A DNA stretch of 6,425 bases from Collinsella aerofaciens (GTDB lineage Bacteria > Actinomycetota > Coriobacteriia > Coriobacteriales > Coriobacteriaceae). Below the pieces are notes generated by a model. The model was given only the letters and a program-made list of their open reading frames with translations, had not been told where the DNA came from and ran no database searches. The DNA lies in NCBI GenBank assembly GCA_014846205.1, contig RKAY01000072.1, forward strand, positions 1 to 6,425, written 5' to 3'. How positions within the stretch are numbered: position 1 is the first letter of the stretch; every line of letters begins with the position of its first letter. Shown here in pieces: positions 1 to 4,954 of this stretch. Both the position numbers and the translations under genes were made by a program.

Positions 1-1
1 G

Positions 2-646
2 GGGAAGGGTTCGGGCTTTCTGCGCAACTTGGATGAGCTCGAGGTGTTCTTGAGCGACGTGTGCGAGCGCTCGCCATTGCCGGTGTCGGTCAAGACCAGA
101 CTGGGGTTGGAAAGCGACGACGAATACGAGCGTGTGCTTGACCTCTATTGCCGCATGCCGCTGGCAGAGCTGATCGTGCATCCGCGTGTGCAAAAGGACC
201 GCTATACGGGCTCGCCGCGCAAGGAGTTTTACGGCGAGACACTGGATCGGGCGCCGTTTCCCGTGGCCTACAACGGTGACATCTTTGATCTTGAGGACAT
301 GAATGAGCTGGTGGAGGCCTATCCCGGAACGCGCCACGTAATGTTGGGACGCGGCCTGCTTGCGAACCCCGCGCTGGCTCGCATGGTTGCCGGCGGCCCT
401 GCTGCTACGGCAGCTGAGCTGCAGCGCTTCCACGACACGCTGTTCGCAGCCTATGCGGATGAGATTGGCGGCAATGCGGTCTTTCGCATGAAGGAGTGGT
501 GGTTCTACGCCAAGTGCGCTTTCGCCGACCCCGCTACCGTTCACAAGCTCGTACGTAAGACCAAAAAGGTCGACGAATACCGCGCCGCCGTCGAGCGCGT
601 CTTCCGCGAACAGCCACTTGCTCCCATAGCCCGCTTTCACGCCTAG
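2..646 (+). CDS. tRNA-dihydrouridine synthase, C-terminal part (5' end outside window)
   Basis: This is the 3' part of a flavin-dependent enzyme that reduces uridine to dihydrouridine in tRNA. The reading frame is open to the left edge, and the residues before the first possible TTG start (29) still read like Dus sequence (GKGSGFL), so the gene begins upstream. Visible family motifs are Lys-Thr-Arg (KTR, nt 92-100) in the catalytic barrel, HPR followed by the KDRYTG stretch (about nt 179-210), NGDI (nt 272-283) and the FMN-phosphate-binding MLGRG (nt 341-355). A helical C-terminal tRNA-binding region follows, ending at TAG 644-646. About 214 codons are visible; family members usually have 310-350. 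The catalytic Cys loop lies outside the window. The subfamily (DusA/B/C) cannot be assigned, so no symbol is given. The gene converges with the sirtuin gene across a palindromic repeat. Confidence 0.93.
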   Translation, partial: GKGSGFLRNLDELEVFLSDVCERSPLPVSVKTRLGLESDDEYERVLDLYCRMPLAELIVHPRVQKDRYTGSPRKEFYGETLDRAPFPVAYNGDIFDLEDMNELVEAYPGTRHVMLGRGLLANPALARMVAGGPAATAAELQRFHDTLFAAYADEIGGNAVFRMKEWWFYAKCAFADPATVHKLVRKTKKVDEYRAAVERVFREQPLAPIARFHA

Positions 647-647
647 T

Positions 648-703
648 TAGTCATTGGGGACGTTCTTAAACGACTAGTCATTCAAGAACGTCCCCAACGG
701 CTA
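648..703. repeat. Intergenic palindromic repeat, copy 1 (REP-like)
   Basis: A perfect 14-bp inverted repeat (654-667 and 684-697, left arm TTGGGGACGTTCTT) encloses a 16-nt loop. The loop contains the 8-bp palindrome GACTAGTC (672-679). Flanks 648-653 and 698-703 extend the stem to 20 bp with one mismatch and one G-U pair. TAGTCATT occurs both at the base (648-655) and in the loop (675-682). The element starts 2 bp after the dus stop and lies between convergent genes. Copy 2 at 4905-4948 matches 40 of 44 positions. There is no T-run on either side, so it is not a textbook intrinsic terminator, although it could stop or stabilise both converging transcripts. Confidence 0.85.
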
Positions 704-724
704 TGTGAGACAGCATCGCCTTTG

Positions 725-1609
725 CTATCTGACGGCTTGGACGGCAAGTGCGTCCAGCACGCGCCCTGCGTCGGCGTCAATCAGGATGCTGCGATCGGCG
801 ATTTCTGCAGGGGCGACTGCCTCGCCAAAATTGACGCACGCGTATGTAGCGCGCTCGTTTTTGGCGGTCATCTGCCAAAACGGGTATTTGATGATGACGG
901 GCGTGTTGCCGCCTACGCCAAGCTCCAAGAACAGGATGCGCATATTGTTGTGGCGGCGCAGGAAATCTTGGTAACGGTCGGCTGCGGCATACCAGCCCTT
1001 ATCCTGCACAAACGTATCGTCAGCGCGCAGGTTCATCGTGAGCGGGGAGCCACAATGGGGGCAACGGGGCACTAGCGCAGACGGAATGCGCAGGTCTTCT
1101 TGGGCGGCGACCATGTAATGTACGAGCTCTTCGTTGTCCCAAGTTTCCTGACAGCAGGGCTTGCTGCACTGGAATAGACCATAGTCGCCCTGCGTGTAAA
1201 AGAGTCGCTGTTTATCGAAACCGGCGCGTTGGAAGCAATGGTCTACGTTTGTGGTCAGCGCAAAGTAATCTCGGTCGCGCAGCAGGCCCAAAAGCTGTTC
1301 GTAGATGGGCTTGGGTATGGGGTCATATCGGTTGCACATGATATAGCGGCTCCAAAATGCCCAGTATTCCTCGAGGGAGTCATAGGGGTAGAAACCGCCG
1401 GAGTACATGTCGGTAAAGCCGTAGCGTGCGGCGAAGTCGCCAAAGAGTTTCTCGAAGCGCTTTCCCGCGTAGGCGTAGCCAGCCGCGGTGGAAAGACCCG
1501 CGCCGGCGCCGATTATCACGGCGTCGGATGCATCGAGTGCGGCTCGGAGCTTAGCGATCTGCCTGGAGAAGGTCGCGGTAGATTGACTCGTCAGACGCGA
1601 GAAAAACAT
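725..1609 (-). CDS. Class M sirtuin (SirTM), probable protein ADP-ribosyltransferase
   Basis: A 294-residue Sir2-fold protein. GAGAGLS (34-40) is the NAD-binding loop. TTNVDH (119-124) replaces the usual TQNID. Cys148, Cys152/153, Cys183 and Cys186 can form the zinc site. The position where deacetylase sirtuins carry the catalytic His of the HG motif reads TQGDYG, with Gln140. That substitution, together with Asn121, Arg195 (in MNLR) and linkage to a macrodomain gene, is the hallmark of the SirTM class. In Staphylococcus and Streptococcus, SirTM ADP-ribosylates lipoylated GcvH-L. Deacetylase activity is therefore unlikely, and ADP-ribosyltransferase activity is the family-based prediction. 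The ATG at 1609 lies 59 nt inside the macrodomain gene and is supported by a Shine-Dalgarno at 1614-1620. No other ATG exists before the NAD loop. It is translated in the same operon as the eraser. The substrate is unknown here because no gcvH-like gene is adjacent. Confidence 0.9.
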   Translation of the reverse strand: MFFSRLTSQSTATFSRQIAKLRAALDASDAVIIGAGAGLSTAAGYAYAGKRFEKLFGDFAARYGFTDMYSGGFYPYDSLEEYWAFWSRYIMCNRYDPIPKPIYEQLLGLLRDRDYFALTTNVDHCFQRAGFDKQRLFYTQGDYGLFQCSKPCCQETWDNEELVHYMVAAQEDLRIPSALVPRCPHCGSPLTMNLRADDTFVQDKGWYAAADRYQDFLRRHNNMRILFLELGVGGNTPVIIKYPFWQMTAKNERATYACVNFGEAVAPAEIADRSILIDADAGRVLDALAVQAVR

Positions 1610-2336
1610 TGAAGATCACCTTAAGGTTGGGGTCGTTATGGTCTAGATGATGACGAACGGCATCGATGGCAACGCGCGCGGCGGCTTGTTGGGGATAGCC
1701 AAAGACGCCCGTCGAAATGCAGCAGAGGGCAAGCGTGTCGAGCTTTCGGCTCGTCGCTTCTTCCAGGCAGCTGGCGTAGCAACGGCGCAGTAGCAGTTCC
1801 TCGCGCGGGCCAGGCTTATGGTTGGGCACGATGGGACCGACGGTGTGGAAGATATGGCTGCTGGGCAGGTTAAAGGCTGGCGTGACCTTGACGCATGCGG
1901 TCGGTTCCTCATGCCCCTGTTTACACATGAGGCTGGCGCACGTCAGGCGCAGCTGCATGCCGGCGTATGTGTGAATGGCATTGTCGATGCAGTGGTGTCC
2001 CGGCACAAAACAGCCGAGCATTTGGCTGTTGGCGGCGTTGACGATGGCGTCGGCCTTAAGCAGCGTGATGTCGCCACGCCAGACGGCAATGCGATTGCAG
2101 TAGGGAAGCGTGCCGGCATCGGTTGCGCCGCCGCGCTCAACAAGCCGCTGCTGCAAGTAGGCATCCTGGATATCGAGCACCTCTGCCGCGAGCGCTTCGG
2201 GCGGCTGCACGTTCATGAGAGCCCTGAGCAAATCGCGCTGCTCGCCGGCTCCGGCGGGAACAGCAACGTCGCACCCGTCCGGTCGCTCGTTGAGCAATGC
2301 GTCGATAAGCCAAATACGACGCTCGGCTTGATTCAT
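1551..2336 (-). CDS. Zn-type macrodomain protein, probable protein-ADP-ribose hydrolase
   Basis: A 261-residue protein. Residues 1-80 form an N-terminal helical extension seen in the SirTM-linked macrodomain family, and residues 84-261 form the macrodomain. Visible are WRGDIT (86-91), DAIVNAAN (96-103, ADP-ribose binding), GCFVPGHHCID (108-118), HTVGP (164-168) and CISTGVFGYP (206-215, phosphate-binding loop). The Cys109/His114-115/Cys116 cluster is the zinc-binding signature of Zn-macrodomains. The family removes ADP-ribose placed on proteins by SirTM. The start at 2336 (MNQAERR) is chosen because AGGAGG lies 6 nt upstream (2343-2348). An in-frame ATG at 2414 would add 26 residues unlike the family and would reach the HxlR terminator. 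The gene is first in the minus-strand unit and overlaps the sirtuin by 59 nt, as expected for a writer/eraser pair. Confidence 0.92.
   Translation of the reverse strand: MNQAERRIWLIDALLNERPDGCDVAVPAGAGEQRDLLRALMNVQPPEALAAEVLDIQDAYLQQRLVERGGATDAGTLPYCNRIAVWRGDITLLKADAIVNAANSQMLGCFVPGHHCIDNAIHTYAGMQLRLTCASLMCKQGHEEPTACVKVTPAFNLPSSHIFHTVGPIVPNHKPGPREELLLRRCYASCLEEATSRKLDTLALCCISTGVFGYPQQAAARVAIDAVRHHLDHNDPNLKVIFNVFLASDESIYRDLLQADR
1614..1620 (-). promoter_or_regulatory. Ribosome binding site for the sirtuin gene, inside the macrodomain ORF
   Basis: On the minus strand GGTGATC lies 4 nt before the ATG at 1609. It is an exact complement of GATCACC at the 16S rRNA 3' end, a position slightly downstream of the classic AGGAGG core, which explains the short spacing. 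It lies within macrodomain codons, so the site supports internal initiation and translational coupling. It decides the sirtuin start. Confidence 0.6.
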
Positions 2337-2342
2337 GGCTGA

Positions 2343-2348
2343 CCTCCT
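2343..2348 (-). promoter_or_regulatory. Ribosome binding site of the macrodomain gene
   Basis: The consensus AGGAGG on the minus strand has 6-nt spacing to the ATG at 2336. It favours this start over the in-frame ATG at 2414, which has no comparable site. Confidence 0.8.
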
Positions 2349-2395
2349 GTCCAATTGAGTTGGGCGTGTTTGACAGCAGTGTGCAACCCGGACCG

Positions 2396-2410
2396 CTTCT
2401 TCAAAAGAAG
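2396..2410. repeat. Short inverted repeat upstream of the macrodomain gene
   Basis: CTTCTT-CAA-AAGAAG is a perfect 6-bp dyad with a 3-nt centre. It lies 60-74 bp upstream of the macrodomain ATG and directly beyond the HxlR terminator. It could be an operator for the macrodomain/sirtuin unit, but I could not find a convincing -35/-10 pair beside it, so this is a weak call. Confidence 0.3.
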
Positions 2411-2414
2411 GCAC

Positions 2415-2454
2415 AAAAAGGTAAGCGCCGTGGAGCGGTATGCCCCACGGCGCT
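2415..2454 (-). terminator. Intrinsic terminator of the HxlR gene
   Basis: A perfect 10-bp GC-rich stem (2445-2454 with 2424-2433, AGCGCCGTGG) has an 11-nt loop. Read on the minus strand, it is followed by TTACC and then five T residues (2415-2419). It begins about 23 bp past the HxlR stop. It should separate HxlR transcription from the downstream macrodomain/sirtuin unit, implying that unit has its own promoter within about 2349-2414. Confidence 0.8.
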
Positions 2455-2477
2455 CAATTTGCAAAAGCCCGTAGCTG

Positions 2478-2810
2478 CTAGGAGCTTCGCACAAGCTGCT
2501 GGTAGTCGGTGCCCCATTCCACAAGAGAATCGATGATGGGCATAAGGCTTTGACCCAGCTCGCTCAGCGCGTATTCGGTACGGATGGGCGTTTCGGGAAT
2601 GACGGTGCGCGTGATAAGTCCCGCGGCATCCATTTCCTTTAGGTTTGACGAGAGCACCTTTTGACTGATGCCGGGAATAGAGCGATGTAGCGCGTTGAAG
2701 CCCAGGGGCTGCTCAATGAGCTGCTGGATGATATAGATTTTCCACTTGTTGCCAAAGAGCTGAAAACACGTGGCGACGGGGCAGGGAGGCAGTTCTTCTT
2801 TGGTGAGCAT
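2478..2810 (-). CDS. HxlR-family winged-helix transcriptional regulator
   Basis: A 110-residue DNA-binding protein of the HxlR (DUF24) family. Diagnostic features are the N-terminal CPV segment (Cys10), GNKWKIYIIQQL (20-31), the recognition-helix region ISQKVLSSNLKEM (48-60) and the wing region GLITR...TEYALSELG (64-86). Several relatives (YodB, HypR) are thiol-based sensors of reactive electrophiles or oxidants through an N-terminal Cys. Cys10 matches that position and Cys15 is an extra thiol, so redox sensing is plausible but inferred. The start at 2810 has GAGG (2816-2819) 5 nt upstream. The gene diverges from the peptide/radical-SAM cassette 198 bp away, which makes it the obvious candidate regulator of that cassette and of itself. 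It has its own terminator. Confidence 0.93.
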   Translation of the reverse strand: MLTKEELPPCPVATCFQLFGNKWKIYIIQQLIEQPLGFNALHRSIPGISQKVLSSNLKEMDAAGLITRTVIPETPIRTEYALSELGQSLMPIIDSLVEWGTDYQQLVRSS

Positions 2811-2840
2811 GGTAACCTCGCAATCGGGTAGGTTGCTTGC

Positions 2841-2846
2841 ATTATC
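2841..2846 (-). promoter_or_regulatory. Candidate -10 element of the HxlR gene
   Basis: GATAAT on the minus strand matches five of six positions of the TATAAT consensus and lies 30 bp before the ATG. The best -35-like hexamer, TTGTAG (2867-2872), is 20 bp away, longer than ideal. Treat this as a suggestion only. Confidence 0.3.
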
Positions 2847-2873
2847 GCAGCTGCTGGCGCCCGCGGCTACAAC

Positions 2874-2903
2874 TTACTTTTTGGTAACTGGCTAATAGAT
2901 TAG
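2874..2903. promoter_or_regulatory. Candidate operator: two inverted repeats in the divergent promoter region
   Basis: TTAC-N6-GTAA (2874-2887) and CTAAT-AG-ATTAG (2892-2903) sit close together in an AT-rich patch of otherwise GC-rich DNA between HxlR and the peptide gene. Divergent intergenic dyads are the usual binding sites of HxlR proteins. The first also abuts the possible HxlR -35 region, suggesting autoregulation. No clear forward -35/-10 pair could be assigned, although TAGATT (2896-2901) could be a weak -10 for the cassette. Confidence 0.45.
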
Positions 2904-2945
2904 TGCCTTCTTTTGGGTGGGGTGCATTCCTCGCATGATGTGCTT

Positions 2946-2989
2946 AGGCGCAAAAGCGTCTACGTCCGGGCGGCTTCGCCCAGCCGCCC
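2946..2989 (+). promoter_or_regulatory. Structured 5' leader of the peptide gene (two hairpins)
   Basis: Hairpin 1 is a 6-bp stem (2946-2951 with 2956-2961, one G-U) closed by an AAAA tetraloop. Hairpin 2 is a perfect 7-bp GGGCGGC/GCCGCCC stem (2968-2974 with 2983-2989). A competing 5-bp stem, GGGCG/CGCCC (2968-2972 with 2977-2981), uses the same left arm. The structure ends 7 bp before the AAAGGA ribosome binding site (2997-3002). It could stabilise a highly expressed peptide mRNA or modulate translation. It matches no riboswitch class I recognise. Confidence 0.4.
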
Positions 2990-3008
2990 CCAATCGAAAG
3001 GAATTGCC

Positions 3009-3143
3009 ATGTCCGAGAATCTCGAGAACGTTGCCGCCTTCGCTTCTTGCGGTACCGCCGATCCCGCGCCCGCCTGCGGCTCCGCCGATCCCAAGGCTGC
3101 TCCGGCCTGCGGCACCGCTTGCGGCGCTGCGGACGCTCAGTAA
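3009..3143 (+). CDS. ACGX-type Cys-Gly repeat peptide, predicted radical-SAM-modified RiPP precursor
   Basis: A 44-residue peptide with AAAGGA 6 nt upstream of the ATG at 3009. The N-terminal 13 residues (MSENLENVAAFAS) have a leader-like composition: acidic and Cys-free. The rest is almost only Ala, Gly, Pro, Asp, Ser, Thr and Cys, with Cys14, Cys23, Cys34 and Cys38 each followed by Gly (SCGT, ACGS, ACGT, ACGA). The blocks CGTADPAPA and CGSADPKAAPA are imperfect repeats. There are no aromatic residues after Phe11, no signal peptide and no Gly-Gly cleavage site. It is followed 24 nt later by the flavin/ferredoxin gene and then the radical SAM gene. The pattern fits the 'ACGX-repeat peptide' that I recall from protein-family naming as the partner of a radical SAM/SPASM enzyme. 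Thioether or other Cys-centred modification is inference; a metal-binding peptide is an alternative. Confidence 0.82.
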   Translation: MSENLENVAAFASCGTADPAPACGSADPKAAPACGTACGAADAQ

Positions 3144-3167
3144 GCAATCGCTAGGAGGGGACTCGTA

Positions 3168-3788
3168 ATGGATGCTCAGACTTGTCTCAAGAAGATGCAG
3201 CTTGCCGGGACGCTCTCGCTGGCAACTGTGGACGAAAATGGCGCGCCGCAAATTCGCTGCGTGAGCGCTGTACATTACGAGTCCCGCGCCATCTACTTCC
3301 TCACGGCGCGCGGCAAGGAGATGGCCCGCCAGCTTATGGCCGATGGGCGCGTCCAAACGCTCGTCCACACGCGGTTTAACGAAATGATCCGCATGTCCGG
3401 CGTTGCCACTCCCGCCTTGGATTCCGAGCAAGTTTACTGGCGTGACGTTATTTATGCCGAGCAGCCGTATCTTGCCAACGTTTATCCCGGTGATACGCGT
3501 GATATCAACATTATCTTTAAGGTCGAAAACATCGTGCTCGACTACTTTAACCTGGGGGTTCGTCCTATTGAGCGCGCTGTCTTTACCCTAGACGAGGACA
3601 TGGCGCCCGCGCCCGTTAAGGGTTTTCGTATTGATTCCGATGCGTGTATCGGTTGCGGTACCTGTCTTGAGCACTGTCCGCAGAAGTGCATCGAGCCGGG
3701 TGACTCGTATCGCATAGAGCCTGAGCACTGCTTGCACTGTGGCGCCTGTGAAGAGAATTGCCCCGTCGGCGCCGTTGAGCGCCTGTAG
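3168..3788 (+). CDS. PNPOx-like flavin domain fused to 2[4Fe-4S] ferredoxin
   Basis: A 206-residue two-domain protein. Residues 1-130 form a split-barrel of the pyridoxamine-5'-phosphate-oxidase-like family (GTLSLATVDENGAPQIR, then IYFLTARGKEMARQL), which normally binds FMN or another flavin. Residues 156-206 form a bacterial ferredoxin domain with C160-x2-C163-x2-C166-x3-C170-P and C188-x2-C191-x2-C194-x3-C198-P, enough for two [4Fe-4S] clusters; Cys174 is extra. AGGAGG (3153-3158) lies 9 nt before the ATG. The gene sits between the peptide gene (24-nt gap) and the radical SAM gene (45-nt gap), so all three are probably one operon. The inferred role is to pass electrons through flavin and Fe-S clusters to the radical SAM enzyme, or to reduce the modified peptide. 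It is probably cytoplasmic, with no signal or membrane segments. True PNP oxidase activity is unlikely given the context. Confidence 0.9.
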   Translation: MDAQTCLKKMQLAGTLSLATVDENGAPQIRCVSAVHYESRAIYFLTARGKEMARQLMADGRVQTLVHTRFNEMIRMSGVATPALDSEQVYWRDVIYAEQPYLANVYPGDTRDINIIFKVENIVLDYFNLGVRPIERAVFTLDEDMAPAPVKGFRIDSDACIGCGTCLEHCPQKCIEPGDSYRIEPEHCLHCGACEENCPVGAVERL

Positions 3789-3820
3789 CCCAATACCGTC
3801 ATCAATTTGAACATCGACCA

Positions 3821-3826
3821 AGGGAG
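3821..3826 (+). promoter_or_regulatory. Ribosome binding site deciding the radical SAM start
   Basis: AGGGAG lies 7 nt before ATG 3834. It supports MQKPAF as the N-terminus rather than the in-frame TTG at 3807, which has no good site and would add nine residues. Confidence 0.7.
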
Positions 3827-3833
3827 TCCCACG

Positions 3834-4880
3834 ATGCAAAAGCCTGCGTTTGCCTTCCAGTGGCATATTACGGATGAATGCGATCAGCGTTGCAAACATT
3901 GCTATATCTTCGCCAACGGTGCCTGCGCTGGTTTTAAGCGCATGCCGTGGGAGCAGATGGTCGAGGTTGTCGATCAGGCCCAGGCCCTCTGCGAACGCAT
4001 CGGTCGTCAGCCGTACTTTTACGTTACGGGCGGTGACCCCATTCTTCATCCCGATTTTTGGCGCCTTGCCGAGCTTTTGCACGAGCGGGGTTTTATGTGG
4101 TGCGTGATGGGCAATCCGTTCCATCTGACCGACGAGGTCTGCGCCCGCATGAAAGAGTTGGGATGCCGCAAATACCAGCTCTCGCTCGATGGACTCGAGA
4201 AAACGCACGATTACTTCCGTAAGCCCGGCTCGTTTGTCGAGACCTTGCGTGCGATTGGGTGCCTTAAGCGCGCGGGTATCTGGGTTGCCGTTATGAACAC
4301 GGTTTCGAGTATGAATGCCGCCGAGCTGCCGCAGCTCATTGACCTTGTGGCAAGCCTCGAAGTCGACGTGTTCGCTTTTGGACGATACTGCCCCACCTCG
4401 GGCCAAAAGCGTGATGAGTTCCATCTGGAGCCGCTGGAATATCGCGACGTGCTGCTGGCCGCGCAAGAGCGTATGGAGTTTCACCAGGCTGCGGGCTGCA
4501 AAACGTTCTTCCAGCTCAAAGATCACCTGTGGACGCTTCTTTTGTGGGAGCAGGGCAAGCTCACCATCCCCACGAGCGCCAAGCCCGGCATGATCTATGA
4601 CGGCTGCCATTGCGGTACGGGCCATATGACGGTGCTGCCTACGGGCGACGTCTATGCGTGCCGTCGCATGGAGAGCAAGGTGGGTAACGTTGCCGAGAAC
4701 TCGCTCGAGGAGCTGTTCTTTTCGCCGCAGATGGAAGCAAAGCGCGACTTTAAAAAGTTCAAGAAGTGCTCCAAATGCGAACTTTTTGGCTGGTGCCGCG
4801 GCTGCCCCGCTGTGACGTATGGCTACACAGGCGATATGTACGAAGCCGATCCTCAGTGCTGGAAAGAGATCGAGGAATAG
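3834..4880 (+). CDS. Radical SAM/SPASM peptide maturase (ACGX-system type)
   Basis: A 348-residue radical SAM enzyme. CDQRCKHC (Cys16, Cys20, Cys23) binds the SAM-cleaving [4Fe-4S] cluster, and YVTGGDP is the SAM-binding GGD-type motif. The C-terminal SPASM domain has C258/C260, then C260-x10-G-x4-C276, C312-x2-C315-x5-C321-x2-C324, and C342 within DPQCW, enough ligands for two auxiliary clusters. The C321-x2-C324 spacing and the YGYTGDMYEADPQC tail recall NirJ/AhbC-like proteins, so heme-d1-type chemistry was considered. However, linkage to a Cys-Gly repeat peptide and the absence of heme genes favour peptide modification. I recall a family named 'radical SAM/SPASM domain protein, ACGX system', which fits. 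It is last in the three-gene cassette. The likely substrate is the 44-residue peptide, and the likely electron source is the adjacent flavin/ferredoxin protein. The chemistry (thioether, epimerisation or other) cannot be read from sequence. Confidence 0.9.
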   Translation: MQKPAFAFQWHITDECDQRCKHCYIFANGACAGFKRMPWEQMVEVVDQAQALCERIGRQPYFYVTGGDPILHPDFWRLAELLHERGFMWCVMGNPFHLTDEVCARMKELGCRKYQLSLDGLEKTHDYFRKPGSFVETLRAIGCLKRAGIWVAVMNTVSSMNAAELPQLIDLVASLEVDVFAFGRYCPTSGQKRDEFHLEPLEYRDVLLAAQERMEFHQAAGCKTFFQLKDHLWTLLLWEQGKLTIPTSAKPGMIYDGCHCGTGHMTVLPTGDVYACRRMESKVGNVAENSLEELFFSPQMEAKRDFKKFKKCSKCELFGWCRGCPAVTYGYTGDMYEADPQCWKEIEE

Positions 4881-4897
4881 GATCGCCGCGTCATCGG

Positions 4898-4954
4898 GTA
4901 GTCGTTGGGGACGTTCTTAAACGACTACTCATTTAAGTGCGTCCCCAATGAGTG
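4898..4954. repeat. Intergenic palindromic repeat, copy 2 (REP-like)
   Basis: Positions 4905-4948 match copy 1 (654-697) at 40 of 44 sites, including the first 23 in a row. The stem 4905-4918 with 4935-4948 has 12 Watson-Crick pairs, one G-U and one mismatch. A competing perfect 9-bp hairpin pairs 4898-4906 (GTAGTCGTT) with 4920-4928, and ACTCATT/AATGAGT (4927-4933, 4947-4953) forms a third. As with copy 1, it lies just past a plus-strand stop and faces a convergent gene. The GTAG at the 5' foot resembles the foot of REP elements mobilised by RAYT transposases, though no such gene is here. Confidence 0.85.

Noticed and set aside
654..697. Classical intrinsic terminator
   Set aside because: The stem is strong, but no T-run follows on either strand and the 16-nt loop is long. 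It is better described as a repeat element that may assist termination.
2892..3431. Minus-strand open frame opposite the peptide gene and the start of the flavin/ferredoxin gene
   Set aside because: Gly/Ala/Arg low complexity, no ribosome site, and conflicts with two well-supported plus-strand genes.
3807..3833. TTG start nine codons upstream for the radical SAM protein
   Set aside because: AGGGAG with 7-nt spacing supports ATG 3834, and the TTG has no ribosome site.
3588..4625. Long minus-strand open frame (345 codons) opposite the radical SAM gene
   Set aside because: No recognisable domains or ribosome site, and fully antisense to a gene with intact motifs. It is a shadow frame caused by GC-biased codon use.
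3834..4880. Heme d1 / alternative heme synthesis enzyme (NirJ/AhbC-like)
   Set aside because: The C-terminal Cys pattern is similar, but no other heme genes are present and a Cys-Gly peptide gene lies in the same cassette. Kept only as a weaker alternative.
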